DNA of 11,030 nt, from contig DASTRU010000242.1 in NCBI GenBank assembly GCA_035761045.1, positions 1 through 11,030 on the forward strand. The letters are read 5' to 3'. The translations under genes were made by a program, and so were the position numbers. Within the stretch, counting starts at the first letter, position 1, and every line of letters begins with the position of its first letter. This DNA comes from DASTRU01 sp035761045 (GTDB lineage Bacteria; Pseudomonadota; Gammaproteobacteria; Burkholderiales; Burkholderiaceae_E). Positions 1-6,793 of the stretch are shown here, in pieces. The notes beneath the pieces were generated by a model. The model was given only the letters and a program-made list of their open reading frames with translations, had not been told where the DNA came from and searched no databases.

Positions 1-1
1 C

Positions 2-88
2 AACGTGTCGGAAGAGGATCGCGGGCGTACGCGCATCACGACATGGCAGGAACGCGCCAACTGGCCCGACGAGAACGGCCAGTCCTAA
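2..88 (+). CDS. C-terminal end of an unidentified protein (partial)
   Basis: An open frame enters from the left edge and runs 28 codons to TAA at 86-88. The visible tail is polar and charged, with a TWQER stretch and an ending of WPDENGQS. I do not recognise the family from so short a piece. Its reality rests on position: it ends 16 bases before the stop of the convergent minus-strand hydrolase gene, which fits a normal tail-to-tail gene pair, and its codons resemble those of the neighbours. No function is assigned. Confidence 0.5.
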   Translation, partial: NVSEEDRGRTRITTWQERANWPDENGQS

Positions 89-94
89 ACCGTG

Positions 95-111
95 CGCGTG
101 GTGTTCACGCG
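95..111 (+). terminator. Possible weak hairpin terminator between convergent genes
   Basis: A perfect 6-bp GC-rich inverted repeat, CGCGTG at 95-100 and CACGCG at 106-111, has a 5-base loop and is followed on the plus strand by GCTTGTTTAA. It lies just after the stop of the left-hand gene and overlaps the last codons of the minus-strand hydrolase. The stem is short and the T-tract is interrupted, so this is at best a weak intrinsic terminator for the left-hand gene. No matching T-tract is seen for minus-strand transcription. Confidence 0.3.
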
Positions 112-1136
112 GCTTGTTTAAAGCGCAGCACGCCGTCGTCGCCGTCGATGCGGGTTAAACGTCCTTCAAACCATAAGCGGTGCAAATGCGCGAGCGCCTC
201 GCCAAGCGCGAACGTGGTTTGATGCGCGTCGAGTGGCCGTTTGAATAAGAGCGGCACGATCTGCGCCGCGCTGCGCGGAGCCTCGCACGCGGCGAATACC
301 TCGTTTAATCGCGCGTCGTGATGCGCGACGAGTTGATCGACGCGCGTTCGCGCGCCGCGAAACGGCAGTCCGTGCGAGGGCAACACCAAGACGTCGGCGG
401 GCAATGCGCGAAAGCGTTCGATCGACGCGAGAAAGTCGCCCAATGCATCGGCGTGCGGCTCCAAGGCCCACACCGATACGTTGGTTGAAATCTTGGGCAG
501 CAGCATGTCGCCGGAGATCAGCACATTCGCTTGCGCGCAGTACAACGCTGCATGTTCGGGCGAATGACCGTAACCCACGATCACGCGCCAATCACGACCA
601 CCGATGCGAACCGACATGCCATCGCGCAGGCGGATGTACGACGCGGGTAGGTCGGGCACCAATCGCGCGTAATGATCGCCTCGCTCAAGTACCGCGTCGC
701 GTTGCGCGGCGTCGATGCCATGTCGGACGAAATGCGCGACTTGCGTGTTCACGTCGGTGCCCGTCATGCGAGCCGCGCTAACGCGAGCTAAACCGTATTC
801 GCCCGCGGTCATCCAAAGCGGCGCGTTCCAACGCTTGCATAACCACTCGGCGAGGCCGACATGATCGGGATGCATATGCGTGGCGATGACGCGCGATACG
901 CGCGCGGTCGACGGCAGCCGTGCGAACAGCGTGTCCCACGCGGCCATCGTGTCGTTCGTGCCGGCGCCCGTGTCCACGATGGTGATGCCGCCGTCATCGT
1001 CGTCCAACAACCACGCGTTCACGTGATCGAGCGCGAACGGCAAGGGCATGCGTACGCCACGTATGCCGGGTGCGACATCGACGAGAGTCCCCGTCGCGCC
1101 AAAACTTTCGATCGGGTAAGTCAAGCCAGCATTCAT
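105..1136 (-). CDS. Metallo-beta-lactamase-fold hydrolase
   Basis: A 343-residue predicted cytosolic metal-dependent hydrolase of the glyoxalase II/lactamase-fold superfamily. The signature is THMHPDH at residues 86-92, giving ligands H87, H89, D91 and H92. Further expected ligands are H191 in GYGHSPEH and D210 in ISGDML, plus a late His in LPSHG. VDTGAG (54-59) is the usual strand-turn before the metal motif. After the catalytic domain there is a C-terminal segment of roughly 80 residues, possibly helical. I chose the ATG at 1134-1136 (MNAGLTYP) because the longer frame, reaching 1247, would run through the divergent control region and into liuA. The Shine-Dalgarno sequence is poor. It is transcribed away from liuA. 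MBL hydrolases of this type act on thioesters, lactones or phosphoesters; a CoA-thioester role would suit the neighbourhood but is inference. Confidence 0.88.
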   Translation of the reverse strand: MNAGLTYPIESFGATGTLVDVAPGIRGVRMPLPFALDHVNAWLLDDDDGGITIVDTGAGTNDTMAAWDTLFARLPSTARVSRVIATHMHPDHVGLAEWLCKRWNAPLWMTAGEYGLARVSAARMTGTDVNTQVAHFVRHGIDAAQRDAVLERGDHYARLVPDLPASYIRLRDGMSVRIGGRDWRVIVGYGHSPEHAALYCAQANVLISGDMLLPKISTNVSVWALEPHADALGDFLASIERFRALPADVLVLPSHGLPFRGARTRVDQLVAHHDARLNEVFAACEAPRSAAQIVPLLFKRPLDAHQTTFALGEALAHLHRLWFEGRLTRIDGDDGVLRFKQAA

Positions 1137-1226
1137 ACATACGATTCCACTAGAGCAATGGTGGATCGAGCGGCGTAGCATGCGCCATACGCAAGTCCCG
1201 CATGAAAGACCCACCTGGAGACGACG
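1137..1226. promoter_or_regulatory. Divergent control region between MBL hydrolase and liuA
   Basis: This 90-base gap separates two diverging genes, so it should hold the promoters of both the hydrolase and the long plus-strand operon. A good Shine-Dalgarno, GGAG at 1217-1220, serves liuA. I could not find a convincing sigma70 -35/-10 pair on either strand. An imperfect 15-base palindrome at 1172-1186 (GGCG arm 1172-1175, CGCC arm 1183-1186) is the only operator-like symmetry. In other proteobacteria liu genes are controlled by the MerR-type LiuR or TetR-type LiuQ; no such regulator gene is in this window. Confidence 0.5.
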
Positions 1227-2426
1227 ATGGATGGTGCCACCCCTCAAATCGAGTTAGTAGGTCTTGATATTCCATTAGGCGAAGACGTGGCGATGTTGCG
1301 TGACGCAGTACGCGCGTTTGCAAAAAATGAAATCGCGCCGCGAGCGGCGCAGATCGATCGCACCGACACCTTCCCCGCGGATCTTTGGCCTAAGTTGGGC
1401 GCGCTTGGCGTATTAGGCATCACCGCTTCGGACACCTATGGCGGCGCTGGCCTGGGCTATGCCGCCCACATGGTGGCGATGGAGGAAATTAGCCGGGCCA
1501 GCGCATCGGTTGGATTGAGCTACGGCGCGCATAGCAATTTGTGCGTGAACCAAATTCATCGCAATGGCACCGACGCGCAAAAGACTAAGTATTTGCCAAA
1601 ACTTATTTCAGGCGAGTTCATCGGCGCGTTGGCGATGAGCGAGCCCAACGCGGGCAGCGATGTCGTCAGCATGCGGCTGCGCGCCGATCGGCACGGCGAT
1701 CGCTACGTGCTCAATGGAACGAAGATGTGGATCACCAACGGGCCCGATGCCGACGTGCTCGTGGTGTATGCCAAGACCGATGTCGACGCGGGGCCGCGCG
1801 GCATCACGGCGTTTCTCGTGGAGAAGAACATGCGTGGCTTCTCGGTCGCGCAAAAGCTCGACAAGCTGGGCATGCGGGGCAGCCATACCGGCGAGCTGGT
1901 GTTTCGTGATTGCGAAGTTCCGGAGGACCACATACTCGGCAAGGTTGGCGGCGGCGTGGAGGTCTTGATGAGCGGACTCGATTACGAACGCGCGGTGCTC
2001 GCCGCCGGGCCGCTGGGCATCATGCAAGCGTGCATGGACGTGGTGATTCCCTACATCCACGACCGCAAGCAATTTGGCCAAAGCATTGGCGAGTTTCAAC
2101 TCATTCAAGGCAAGGTCGCCGATATGTATTCGACCTTGAGCGCATGTCGCGCGTATTGCTATGCCGTGGGGCAAACGCTGGATCGCTTAGGAAATCGGCA
2201 CGCACGCACGGCGCGCAAGGACTGCGCGGGCGTGATCTTGTATTGCGCCGAGAAGGCCACGTGGATGGCGGGCGAGGCGATTCAAATCCTCGGCGGCAAC
2301 GGCTATATCAACGACTATCCGGCCGGACGGTTGTGGCGCGATGCCAAGCTTTATGAAATTGGAGCGGGCACCAGTGAAATTCGCCGCATGCTGATCGGCC
2401 GCGAGTTATTCAACGAGACGGTGTGA
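1227..2426 (+). CDS. liuA: Isovaleryl-CoA dehydrogenase
   Basis: A 399-residue FAD flavoprotein of the acyl-CoA dehydrogenase family. It oxidises isovaleryl-CoA to 3-methylcrotonyl-CoA in leucine catabolism and passes electrons to electron-transfer flavoprotein. The subfamily assignment rests on the catalytic base: Glu254 in GLDYERAVLAAGPLG, the position particular to isovaleryl-CoA dehydrogenases, whereas most acyl-CoA dehydrogenases carry it near the C-terminus. Other landmarks are the flavin/substrate segment AMSEPNAGSDV in the middle domain, MWITNGPDAD, GGNGYINDYP and the C-terminal LYEIGAGTSEIRR. Length is normal for the family. The ATG at 1227 is preceded by GGAG with 6 bases of spacing. 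It is the first gene of the plus-strand series, 43 bases ahead of the thiolase. The first 130 or so codons look somewhat less GC-rich than the rest, but there is no sign of disruption. Confidence 0.96.
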   Translation: MDGATPQIELVGLDIPLGEDVAMLRDAVRAFAKNEIAPRAAQIDRTDTFPADLWPKLGALGVLGITASDTYGGAGLGYAAHMVAMEEISRASASVGLSYGAHSNLCVNQIHRNGTDAQKTKYLPKLISGEFIGALAMSEPNAGSDVVSMRLRADRHGDRYVLNGTKMWITNGPDADVLVVYAKTDVDAGPRGITAFLVEKNMRGFSVAQKLDKLGMRGSHTGELVFRDCEVPEDHILGKVGGGVEVLMSGLDYERAVLAAGPLGIMQACMDVVIPYIHDRKQFGQSIGEFQLIQGKVADMYSTLSACRAYCYAVGQTLDRLGNRHARTARKDCAGVILYCAEKATWMAGEAIQILGGNGYINDYPAGRLWRDAKLYEIGAGTSEIRRMLIGRELFNETV

Positions 2427-2469
2427 TGAACACATGCATCACTTCACGTCTCATGATGGGAGCTTGATC

Positions 2470-3651
2470 ATGGACGATTCGATTGTCATTACCAGCGCTG
2501 TACGGACCCCGATGGGCAGCTTTCAAGGGGAGCTTAAATCGTTTAGTGCCTCTCAATTGGGCGCGGCCGCGATACGCGCGGCGGTCGAACGCGCCCGTAT
2601 CGCGCCCGAGCAGGTGGACGAAGTGCTCATGGGCTGCGTGCTGCCGGCCGGACAAGGCCAGGCGCCCGCGCGACAAGCAGCCCTCGGCGCCGGACTGCCG
2701 CAAGCCACCGGCTGCACCACGATCAACAAAATGTGCGGGTCGGGCATGAAGGCCATCATGCTTGCGCACGACCTTTTACGCGCGGGCACGAACAACGTCA
2801 TGGTCGCGGGTGGCATGGAAAGCATGACCAACGCGCCATATCTCGTGCCCAAGGCTCGCGGCGGCTTGCGCATGGGGCACGCGCAATTGCTCGACCATAT
2901 GTTTTTCGACGGGCTGGAGGATGCGTACGACAAAGGCCGTCTGATGGGCGTGTTCGCGCAAGAGTGCGCGGACAAGTACGGCTTTAGTCGAGCGGCGCAA
3001 GATGAATTCGCGATCCGTTCGCTCGAACGCGCGCAAGCCGCCAATCGCGATGGTGGATTCGCGTGGGAGTTAGTGCCGATCGCCGTGCCCGCCGGCAAGG
3101 AGCCGCATTTGATCGAGGCCGACGAGCAGCCGTTCAAGGCCGACGTGGCGAAGATTCCCAAACTCAAGCCCGCGTTCACGCAAGACGGCACGGTAACCGC
3201 CGCGAATTCATCGTCGATCTCCGACGGCGCTTCGGCGCTCGTGATCATGAAGCGCTCGCAGGCCGAACGCTTGGGATGCACGCCGCTCGCGCGCATCGTG
3301 GCACACGCCACGCATGCACAAGCGCCGGGATGGTTCACCACCGCGCCGATCGGTGCGATCAAACGTTTGTATGAAAAAACCGGTTGGACGACGAGCGATG
3401 TGGATTTGTTCGAGATCAACGAGGCGTTCGCCGTCGTCGCGATGGCGGCGATGCAGGAGCATCGCATTCCCGCCGACAAACTCAACGTGCACGGCGGCGC
3501 ATGCGCGTTAGGCCATCCGATTGGCGCAAGCGGCGCGCGCATCGTTACTACGTTGATCGGCGCCTTGCGTCGGCGCGGGCAGTCCAAGGGTGTGGCGGCG
3601 TTATGCATTGGCGGCGGCGAGGCGACGGCGCTTGCCTTGGAAATCGAATGA
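2470..3651 (+). CDS. Acetyl-CoA C-acetyltransferase (PhbA-like thiolase)
   Basis: A 393-residue thiolase that reversibly condenses two acetyl-CoA to acetoacetyl-CoA. All three catalytic elements are visible: the nucleophile Cys89 in NKMCGSGMKA, His349 in GACALGHPIGASGAR and Cys379 in LCIGGGEA. The opening SAVRTPMGSF and the segment NSSSISDGASAL are typical. Length and residue numbering match the short, biosynthetic type (about 393 residues in PhbA/AtoB) rather than the longer FadA type. I chose ATG 2470 over the upstream ATG at 2434 because GGGAG at 2458-2462 is well spaced before it and the family N-terminus starts there. In this operon it most plausibly cleaves acetoacetyl-CoA arising from leucine-derived acetoacetate; a role in polyhydroxybutyrate synthesis is the alternative. 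A CoA-transferase or acetoacetyl-CoA synthetase would be needed to activate acetoacetate and is not in the window. Confidence 0.94.
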   Translation: MDDSIVITSAVRTPMGSFQGELKSFSASQLGAAAIRAAVERARIAPEQVDEVLMGCVLPAGQGQAPARQAALGAGLPQATGCTTINKMCGSGMKAIMLAHDLLRAGTNNVMVAGGMESMTNAPYLVPKARGGLRMGHAQLLDHMFFDGLEDAYDKGRLMGVFAQECADKYGFSRAAQDEFAIRSLERAQAANRDGGFAWELVPIAVPAGKEPHLIEADEQPFKADVAKIPKLKPAFTQDGTVTAANSSSISDGASALVIMKRSQAERLGCTPLARIVAHATHAQAPGWFTTAPIGAIKRLYEKTGWTTSDVDLFEINEAFAVVAMAAMQEHRIPADKLNVHGGACALGHPIGASGARIVTTLIGALRRRGQSKGVAALCIGGGEATALALEIE

Positions 3652-3667
3652 TTATCGGGAGACCAGC

Positions 3668-4342
3668 ATGCCGACGGCGTTAATCATCGGTGCCTCGCGC
3701 GGCATCGGTCGCGAACTCGTGCGTCAGTATCGGGCGCAGGGTTGGCGGATCTTGGCTAGCGCGCGGCGCGACGACGATCTCGCCGAGCTTGGCGTGCTGG
3801 GCGCGGAACCGCATCGCATCGATGTCGACGACGTCAACGATTGGGCGGCGTTGGGCTGGCTGCTCGATTGCGAGCCGGTGGATGTCGCGTTTTATGTGTC
3901 GGGGGTGTATGGGCCCAGCACGGCCGGTCTCGAGGCGCCTTCGCAAGCCGAGTTCGATCACGTTATGCACACCAATGTGTTGGGCGCGATGCGCATGGCA
4001 AGCGTCGTCGCGCCCGCGGTCGCGGCGGCGCATGGTCGGCTCGTGGTGTTGTCCTCGCACATGGGATCGATCGGCGACCGATCCAACGGGTCGGCCTGGT
4101 TGTACCGCGCGAGCAAGGCCGCGTTGAACTCGGTGCTTAAGGACATCTCGCTATTTCATCCCGCGGGAACGATGGTGGCCGTGTCGCTTCATCCAGGCTG
4201 GGTGCGTACCGACATGGGCGGCGCGAACGCGAGCTTGAGCGTGGAAGACAGCGTCGCGTCGATACGCAACGTGGTGTCGCAGCTGCAACCCACGCATCAT
4301 GGCGGGTTCTTCAACTACGATGGCAAGCCCCTTTCTTGGTAG
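3668..4342 (+). CDS. SDR-family NAD(P)-dependent oxidoreductase, C-factor-like
   Basis: A 224-residue short-chain dehydrogenase/reductase. The nucleotide-binding turn is GASRGIG (residues 8-14), the structural Asn lies in HTNVLGAM, the catalytic Ser is in VVLSSHMGS, and the catalytic pair is Y146 and K150 in YRASK. The segment HPGWVRTDMGG and the ending FFNYDGKPLSW resemble the C-factor/CsgA-like branch of SDRs, whose substrates are mostly unknown. The start at 3668 has GGGAG at 3657-3661 with 6 bases of spacing and lies 16 bases after the thiolase stop, so co-translation with it is likely. The gene is complete. A role in reducing or oxidising a leucine-pathway intermediate is possible but nothing in the sequence shows it. 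Confidence 0.9.
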   Translation: MPTALIIGASRGIGRELVRQYRAQGWRILASARRDDDLAELGVLGAEPHRIDVDDVNDWAALGWLLDCEPVDVAFYVSGVYGPSTAGLEAPSQAEFDHVMHTNVLGAMRMASVVAPAVAAAHGRLVVLSSHMGSIGDRSNGSAWLYRASKAALNSVLKDISLFHPAGTMVAVSLHPGWVRTDMGGANASLSVEDSVASIRNVVSQLQPTHHGGFFNYDGKPLSW

Positions 4343-4358
4343 ATCGCCTTCATCGCTA

Positions 4359-4757
4359 ATGACACGACGACATATTTCCTCCGGTTCAAGTTTTGAAAAG
4401 ATTGCGGGTTATAGCCGCGCGGTGGTGGACGGCCACCATGTGCATGTATCGGGCACGACGGGATTCGATTACGCGCGGATGACGATCGAGGACGACCTTC
4501 ACGCGCAATGCCATCAAGCGTTTCGCAATGTTGCGGCGGCGCTGGAACAAGCGGGGTGCTCGCTCGATGATGTGGTGCGTGTGCGGTATTACCTCACCGC
4601 GCCCGAGCAGTTCGAGCAGATTGCTCCCATCCTGGGCGAATACCTGGGTCATGCGCGGCCCGCCGCCACCGCGGTGGTGTGTGGGTTGGTGGATGCGCGC
4701 ATGAAGCTCGAGATCGAGGTCACGGCCTGCTTGCCCTCGCCAGCCCTCGCCCGTTGA
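4359..4757 (+). CDS. RidA (YjgF/YER057c/UK114) family protein
   Basis: A 132-residue member of the Rid family, small trimeric cytosolic proteins. The archetype RidA hydrolyses reactive enamine/imine intermediates such as 2-aminoacrylate released by PLP enzymes. The core is recognisable: VSGTTGF (30-36), the helix with AFRNVAAALEQAGCSLDDVVRV, and HARPAATAV followed by KLEIEVTA. Arg100 lies where the archetype has its catalytic Arg105, and Glu120 matches the conserved Glu, so imine deaminase activity is plausible. Which Rid subfamily it belongs to cannot be said. The start at 4359, 16 bases after the SDR stop, has no clear Shine-Dalgarno; in-frame ATGs at 4299 and 4320 would overlap the SDR gene and add residues unlike the family. 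The last eight or so residues (SPALAR region) are encoded by a short repeated sequence and extend beyond the usual end. Confidence 0.87.
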   Translation: MTRRHISSGSSFEKIAGYSRAVVDGHHVHVSGTTGFDYARMTIEDDLHAQCHQAFRNVAAALEQAGCSLDDVVRVRYYLTAPEQFEQIAPILGEYLGHARPAATAVVCGLVDARMKLEIEVTACLPSPALAR

Positions 4758-4776
4758 CACACACGACCGCCCTCGC
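4733..4776 (+). repeat. Three copies of GCCCTCGC at the ridA 3' end
   Basis: The 8-mer GCCCTCGC occurs at 4733-4740, 4743-4750 and 4769-4776. The first two copies are nearly tandem (period 10) and encode the tail of the RidA-family protein; the third lies in the gap before mgtC. A small hairpin, CCGC at 4767-4770 with GCGG at 4775-4778, includes the third copy. This could be the remains of a short intergenic REP-like element, or chance in GC-rich DNA. Confidence 0.35.
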
Positions 4777-4790
4777 GGCGAAGGACTGAC

Positions 4791-5480
4791 ATGCCCGTGC
4801 TCGACTGGCATTACGCCGTGTTGCAACACCTCTTGGCCGCCTTGTGCGCGGGCGGATTGATTGGCCTTGAACGCAGTTTTCACGGCCGCCCCGCCGGGTT
4901 TCGCACGCATGCCTTGGTGTGCATGTCGTCCAGCGTGTTGATGCTCATCACCGTTTACCAATCGCTGTGGTACACGCCGAGCGGTCCGCTCACGCTCGAC
5001 CCGACCCGCATGGCGCAGGGGATCATGACCGGCATTGGTTTTCTCGGCGCGGGCGTGATCATGCGCGACGGGCTGTCGGTGCGTGGACTGACCACCGCCG
5101 CGTCGATTTGGCTGACGGCCGGCATCGGCGTTCTCGCCGGCGTTGGCTTATACGGCGCGATGGTGCTGGCCACGATGCTGGCCTTGGGCGTGCTGTCGGT
5201 GTTTCGTTGGGTCGAGCGCAAGTTGCCGGTGGAACGGCATGCGCGCTTGGTCGTACGGTTTGATTCGGACGACATCGCCGTGGAGCGTGAGTTGCTCACC
5301 TTGCTCGACCAGCTGGGCTTCGCGTATGGCCGGGTTCGTGGTCAGGTGGATCGCGGCGCGCGTAGTCGCACGATGGAGCTCACCGTCAACTCGCGCGACA
5401 TCGCCGCCCATCAACAGCTTGCAGAGTCGCTTGAACGCATGCGCGTCATCGCGATGTTCGAGATCGTCACCGCCGAATAA
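4791..5480 (+). CDS. MgtC/SapB-family inner-membrane protein
   Basis: A 229-residue protein, the normal length for MgtC with its C-terminal domain. Family marks are GGLIGLER (21-28), FRTHALV (37-43), DPTRMAQGIMTGIGFLGAGVI (spanning 70-90) and GLTTAASIWLTAGIG. Hydrophobic stretches at about 8-26, 40-60, 76-92 and 100-138 give roughly five membrane segments, followed by a soluble ACT-like C-terminal domain from about 148 to the end. MgtC proteins help bacteria cope with low magnesium or acid, and in Salmonella MgtC inhibits the ATP synthase; this family is also common in free-living bacteria with unknown roles. The ATG at 4791 has AAGGA at 4781-4785. It sits 33 bases after ridA and 12 before the next gene, so it shares their transcript. 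No magnesium-responsive leader is recognisable: there is no room for the long leader known in Salmonella. Confidence 0.92.
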   Translation: MPVLDWHYAVLQHLLAALCAGGLIGLERSFHGRPAGFRTHALVCMSSSVLMLITVYQSLWYTPSGPLTLDPTRMAQGIMTGIGFLGAGVIMRDGLSVRGLTTAASIWLTAGIGVLAGVGLYGAMVLATMLALGVLSVFRWVERKLPVERHARLVVRFDSDDIAVERELLTLLDQLGFAYGRVRGQVDRGARSRTMELTVNSRDIAAHQQLAESLERMRVIAMFEIVTAE

Positions 5481-5492
5481 GGATTGGGATGC

Positions 5493-6161
5493 ATGACGCT
5501 TGAAACCCATACGCTCGACGCCATCGACGGCGCGCGCGTCGACGCTCTCGTCGCGCGCCCGGCGGCCGCGCCGCGCGGACTCGTCATCGTCGCGCAGGAA
5601 ATCTTCGGCGTGAACGACTACATCCGCTGGGTGCTGCAAGAGCAATACGCGCGTCATGGGTGGCTGGCCGTCGCGCCCCGGTTTTTCGATCGCATCGAGC
5701 GTGGCGTCGAGCTTGGCTATACGCCACAAACCACCGCGCGCGGACGTGAACTCGTCGCGTCGTTGGGGTTTGACGCGCCGCTGCGCGATATCCATGCCGC
5801 GCGACGCGCCTTTGGCGATGGGCTGCGCGCTGGCGTGGTCGGCTATTGCTGGGGCGGAACCGTCGCCTTCTTGGCCGCCACGCGCATGGGGCTTCCGGCC
5901 GTTGCGTACTACGGCGGCCGCACGGTGCCGTTCTTGCACGAGCATCCGCAAGCGCCCGTGCTCATGCATTTTGGCGAGCACGATCCGATCATTCCGCCGA
6001 CCGATCGCGAACGCATTCTTCACGCGCTGCCGCAAGCCCGCGCTTATGTGTACGACGCCGCGCACGGCTTTAATCGGCATGGCCATGCCGATTGGCGCGA
6101 GGCCAGTGCCGCGCTCGCGCTCGAACGCACGCATGCTTTTTTCGCCGAGCACCTCGCATGA
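5493..6161 (+). CDS. Dienelactone hydrolase family protein
   Basis: A 222-residue alpha/beta-hydrolase of the carboxymethylenebutenolidase family. The triad is clear: Cys119 in the nucleophile elbow GYCWGGT, Asp164 in GEHDPIIPP and His191 in AAHGFN. Glu36 in QEIFGVN matches the conserved Glu that activates the Cys in the classical enzyme. The classical reaction opens dienelactone to maleylacetate in chloroaromatic breakdown, but most chromosomal paralogues have unknown substrates, and no aromatic ring-cleavage genes accompany this one. I prefer ATG 5493 over the in-frame TTG at 5484: AAGGA at 5479-5483 is better placed for the ATG and the family N-terminus fits. Its TGA overlaps the ATG of the following isomerase gene in an ATGA junction, a sign of translational coupling. 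Confidence 0.92.
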   Translation: MTLETHTLDAIDGARVDALVARPAAAPRGLVIVAQEIFGVNDYIRWVLQEQYARHGWLAVAPRFFDRIERGVELGYTPQTTARGRELVASLGFDAPLRDIHAARRAFGDGLRAGVVGYCWGGTVAFLAATRMGLPAVAYYGGRTVPFLHEHPQAPVLMHFGEHDPIIPPTDRERILHALPQARAYVYDAAHGFNRHGHADWREASAALALERTHAFFAEHLA

Positions 6162-6793
6162 CCACACCCACCTTGCCGCGCGACGATCGCGCGATTGATT
6201 TCTGGTTTGATTTCTCGTCGCCGTATGGCTATTTCGCCGCGCAATCGATCGACGCATTGGCCGCGCGGTATGGCCGCGACGTGCGATGGCATGCGATTTT
6301 GCTCGGCGTGATTTTCAAAGCCACTGGCGCGAGACCGTTAAGCGACGTTCCGCTAAAAGGAGCGTATGTGCTGTACGACTGGCAGCGTATCTCGCGCCTA
6401 ACGGGTATTGAATATCACCAGCCGTCGTCGCTTCCTATTTCGAGCGTGGCGGCCGCGCGTGCGTTCCTGTTCGCTCGTAACCGCGACCCCGCGCTTGCCA
6501 AGCGCGTCGCACGCGCGCTGTACCGCGCCTACTTCGTCGAGCAACGCGAGATTCAAGAGCCCGCCGTCGTCGTCGATGTATGCGAGCGCGAAGGCTTGCC
6601 GCGCGCCGAGGTCGAACAGGCCTTGGGCGACGAGCGCATCAAGCAGGCGTTGCGCGACGAAGTGGCGCAGGCCGAGGCATGCGGCGTCTTTGGCAGCCCG
6701 TTCATCGTGGCCGATGGCGAACCGTATTTCGGCTGGGATCGCCTGCCGATGCTCGAAGCCGCACTTGCTCGACGTTCTTCCTTAAGTCAATGA
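6158..6793 (+). CDS. 2-hydroxychromene-2-carboxylate isomerase-like protein (DsbA/GST-kappa fold)
   Basis: A 211-residue protein of the DsbA-like thioredoxin-fold family that includes glutathione-dependent 2-hydroxychromene-2-carboxylate isomerase (NahD) and kappa-class glutathione transferases. The opening IDFWFDFSSPYGYFA places Ser21 where the family has its glutathione-thiol-binding Ser in place of DsbA cysteines; the cis-Pro loop is FGSPFIV with Pro181; and GEPYFGWDRL is the usual C-terminal signature. Predicted cytosolic, since there is no signal peptide. The start is fixed by the ATGA overlap with the preceding hydrolase gene (ATG 6158, TGA 6159); no strong Shine-Dalgarno is seen, so coupling is likely. 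No naphthalene catabolic genes are nearby, so the isomerase name shows family only. In this context a glutathione-dependent role on an unsaturated acyl thioester or a toxic by-product is possible, but that is inference. Confidence 0.9.
   Translation: MTTPTLPRDDRAIDFWFDFSSPYGYFAAQSIDALAARYGRDVRWHAILLGVIFKATGARPLSDVPLKGAYVLYDWQRISRLTGIEYHQPSSLPISSVAAARAFLFARNRDPALAKRVARALYRAYFVEQREIQEPAVVVDVCEREGLPRAEVEQALGDERIKQALRDEVAQAEACGVFGSPFIVADGEPYFGWDRLPMLEAALARRSSLSQ

Noticed and set aside
1137..1247. Upstream in-frame extension of the MBL hydrolase to an ATG at 1247
   Set aside because: It would cross the whole divergent control region and overlap the liuA start; the added residues do not look like part of the fold.
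2424..2441. Small inverted repeat TGATG/CATCA after the liuA stop as a terminator
   Set aside because: The stem is only 5 bp and A/T-rich in part, with no T-run; the thiolase follows closely with a good ribosome binding site.
2434..2469. Upstream start for the thiolase at ATG 2434
   Set aside because: The added 12 residues (MHHFTSHDGSLI) are not family-like and the Shine-Dalgarno GGGAG at 2458-2462 is placed for ATG 2470.
2553..3608. Minus-strand open frame of 351 codons opposite the thiolase
   Set aside because: The plus strand encodes an intact thiolase with all catalytic residues. The antisense frame has no recognisable domain and no upstream start signals.
4767..4778. CCGC/GCGG hairpin before mgtC as a terminator or regulatory leader
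   Set aside because: A 4-bp stem with a 4-base loop is common by chance in GC-rich DNA and no T-run follows.
5148..6257. Minus-strand open frame of 369 codons opposite mgtC, the dienelactone hydrolase gene and the start of the isomerase gene
   Set aside because: It spans three well-supported plus-strand genes with intact catalytic motifs; its translation is Arg/Ala/His-rich without family motifs, as expected for an antisense shadow in GC-rich coding DNA.
5493..6793. Aromatic-degradation island, suggested by the dienelactone hydrolase and hydroxychromene-carboxylate isomerase names
   Set aside because: These names are family labels only. No ring-hydroxylating or ring-cleaving dioxygenase, aldolase or related regulator is present in the window.
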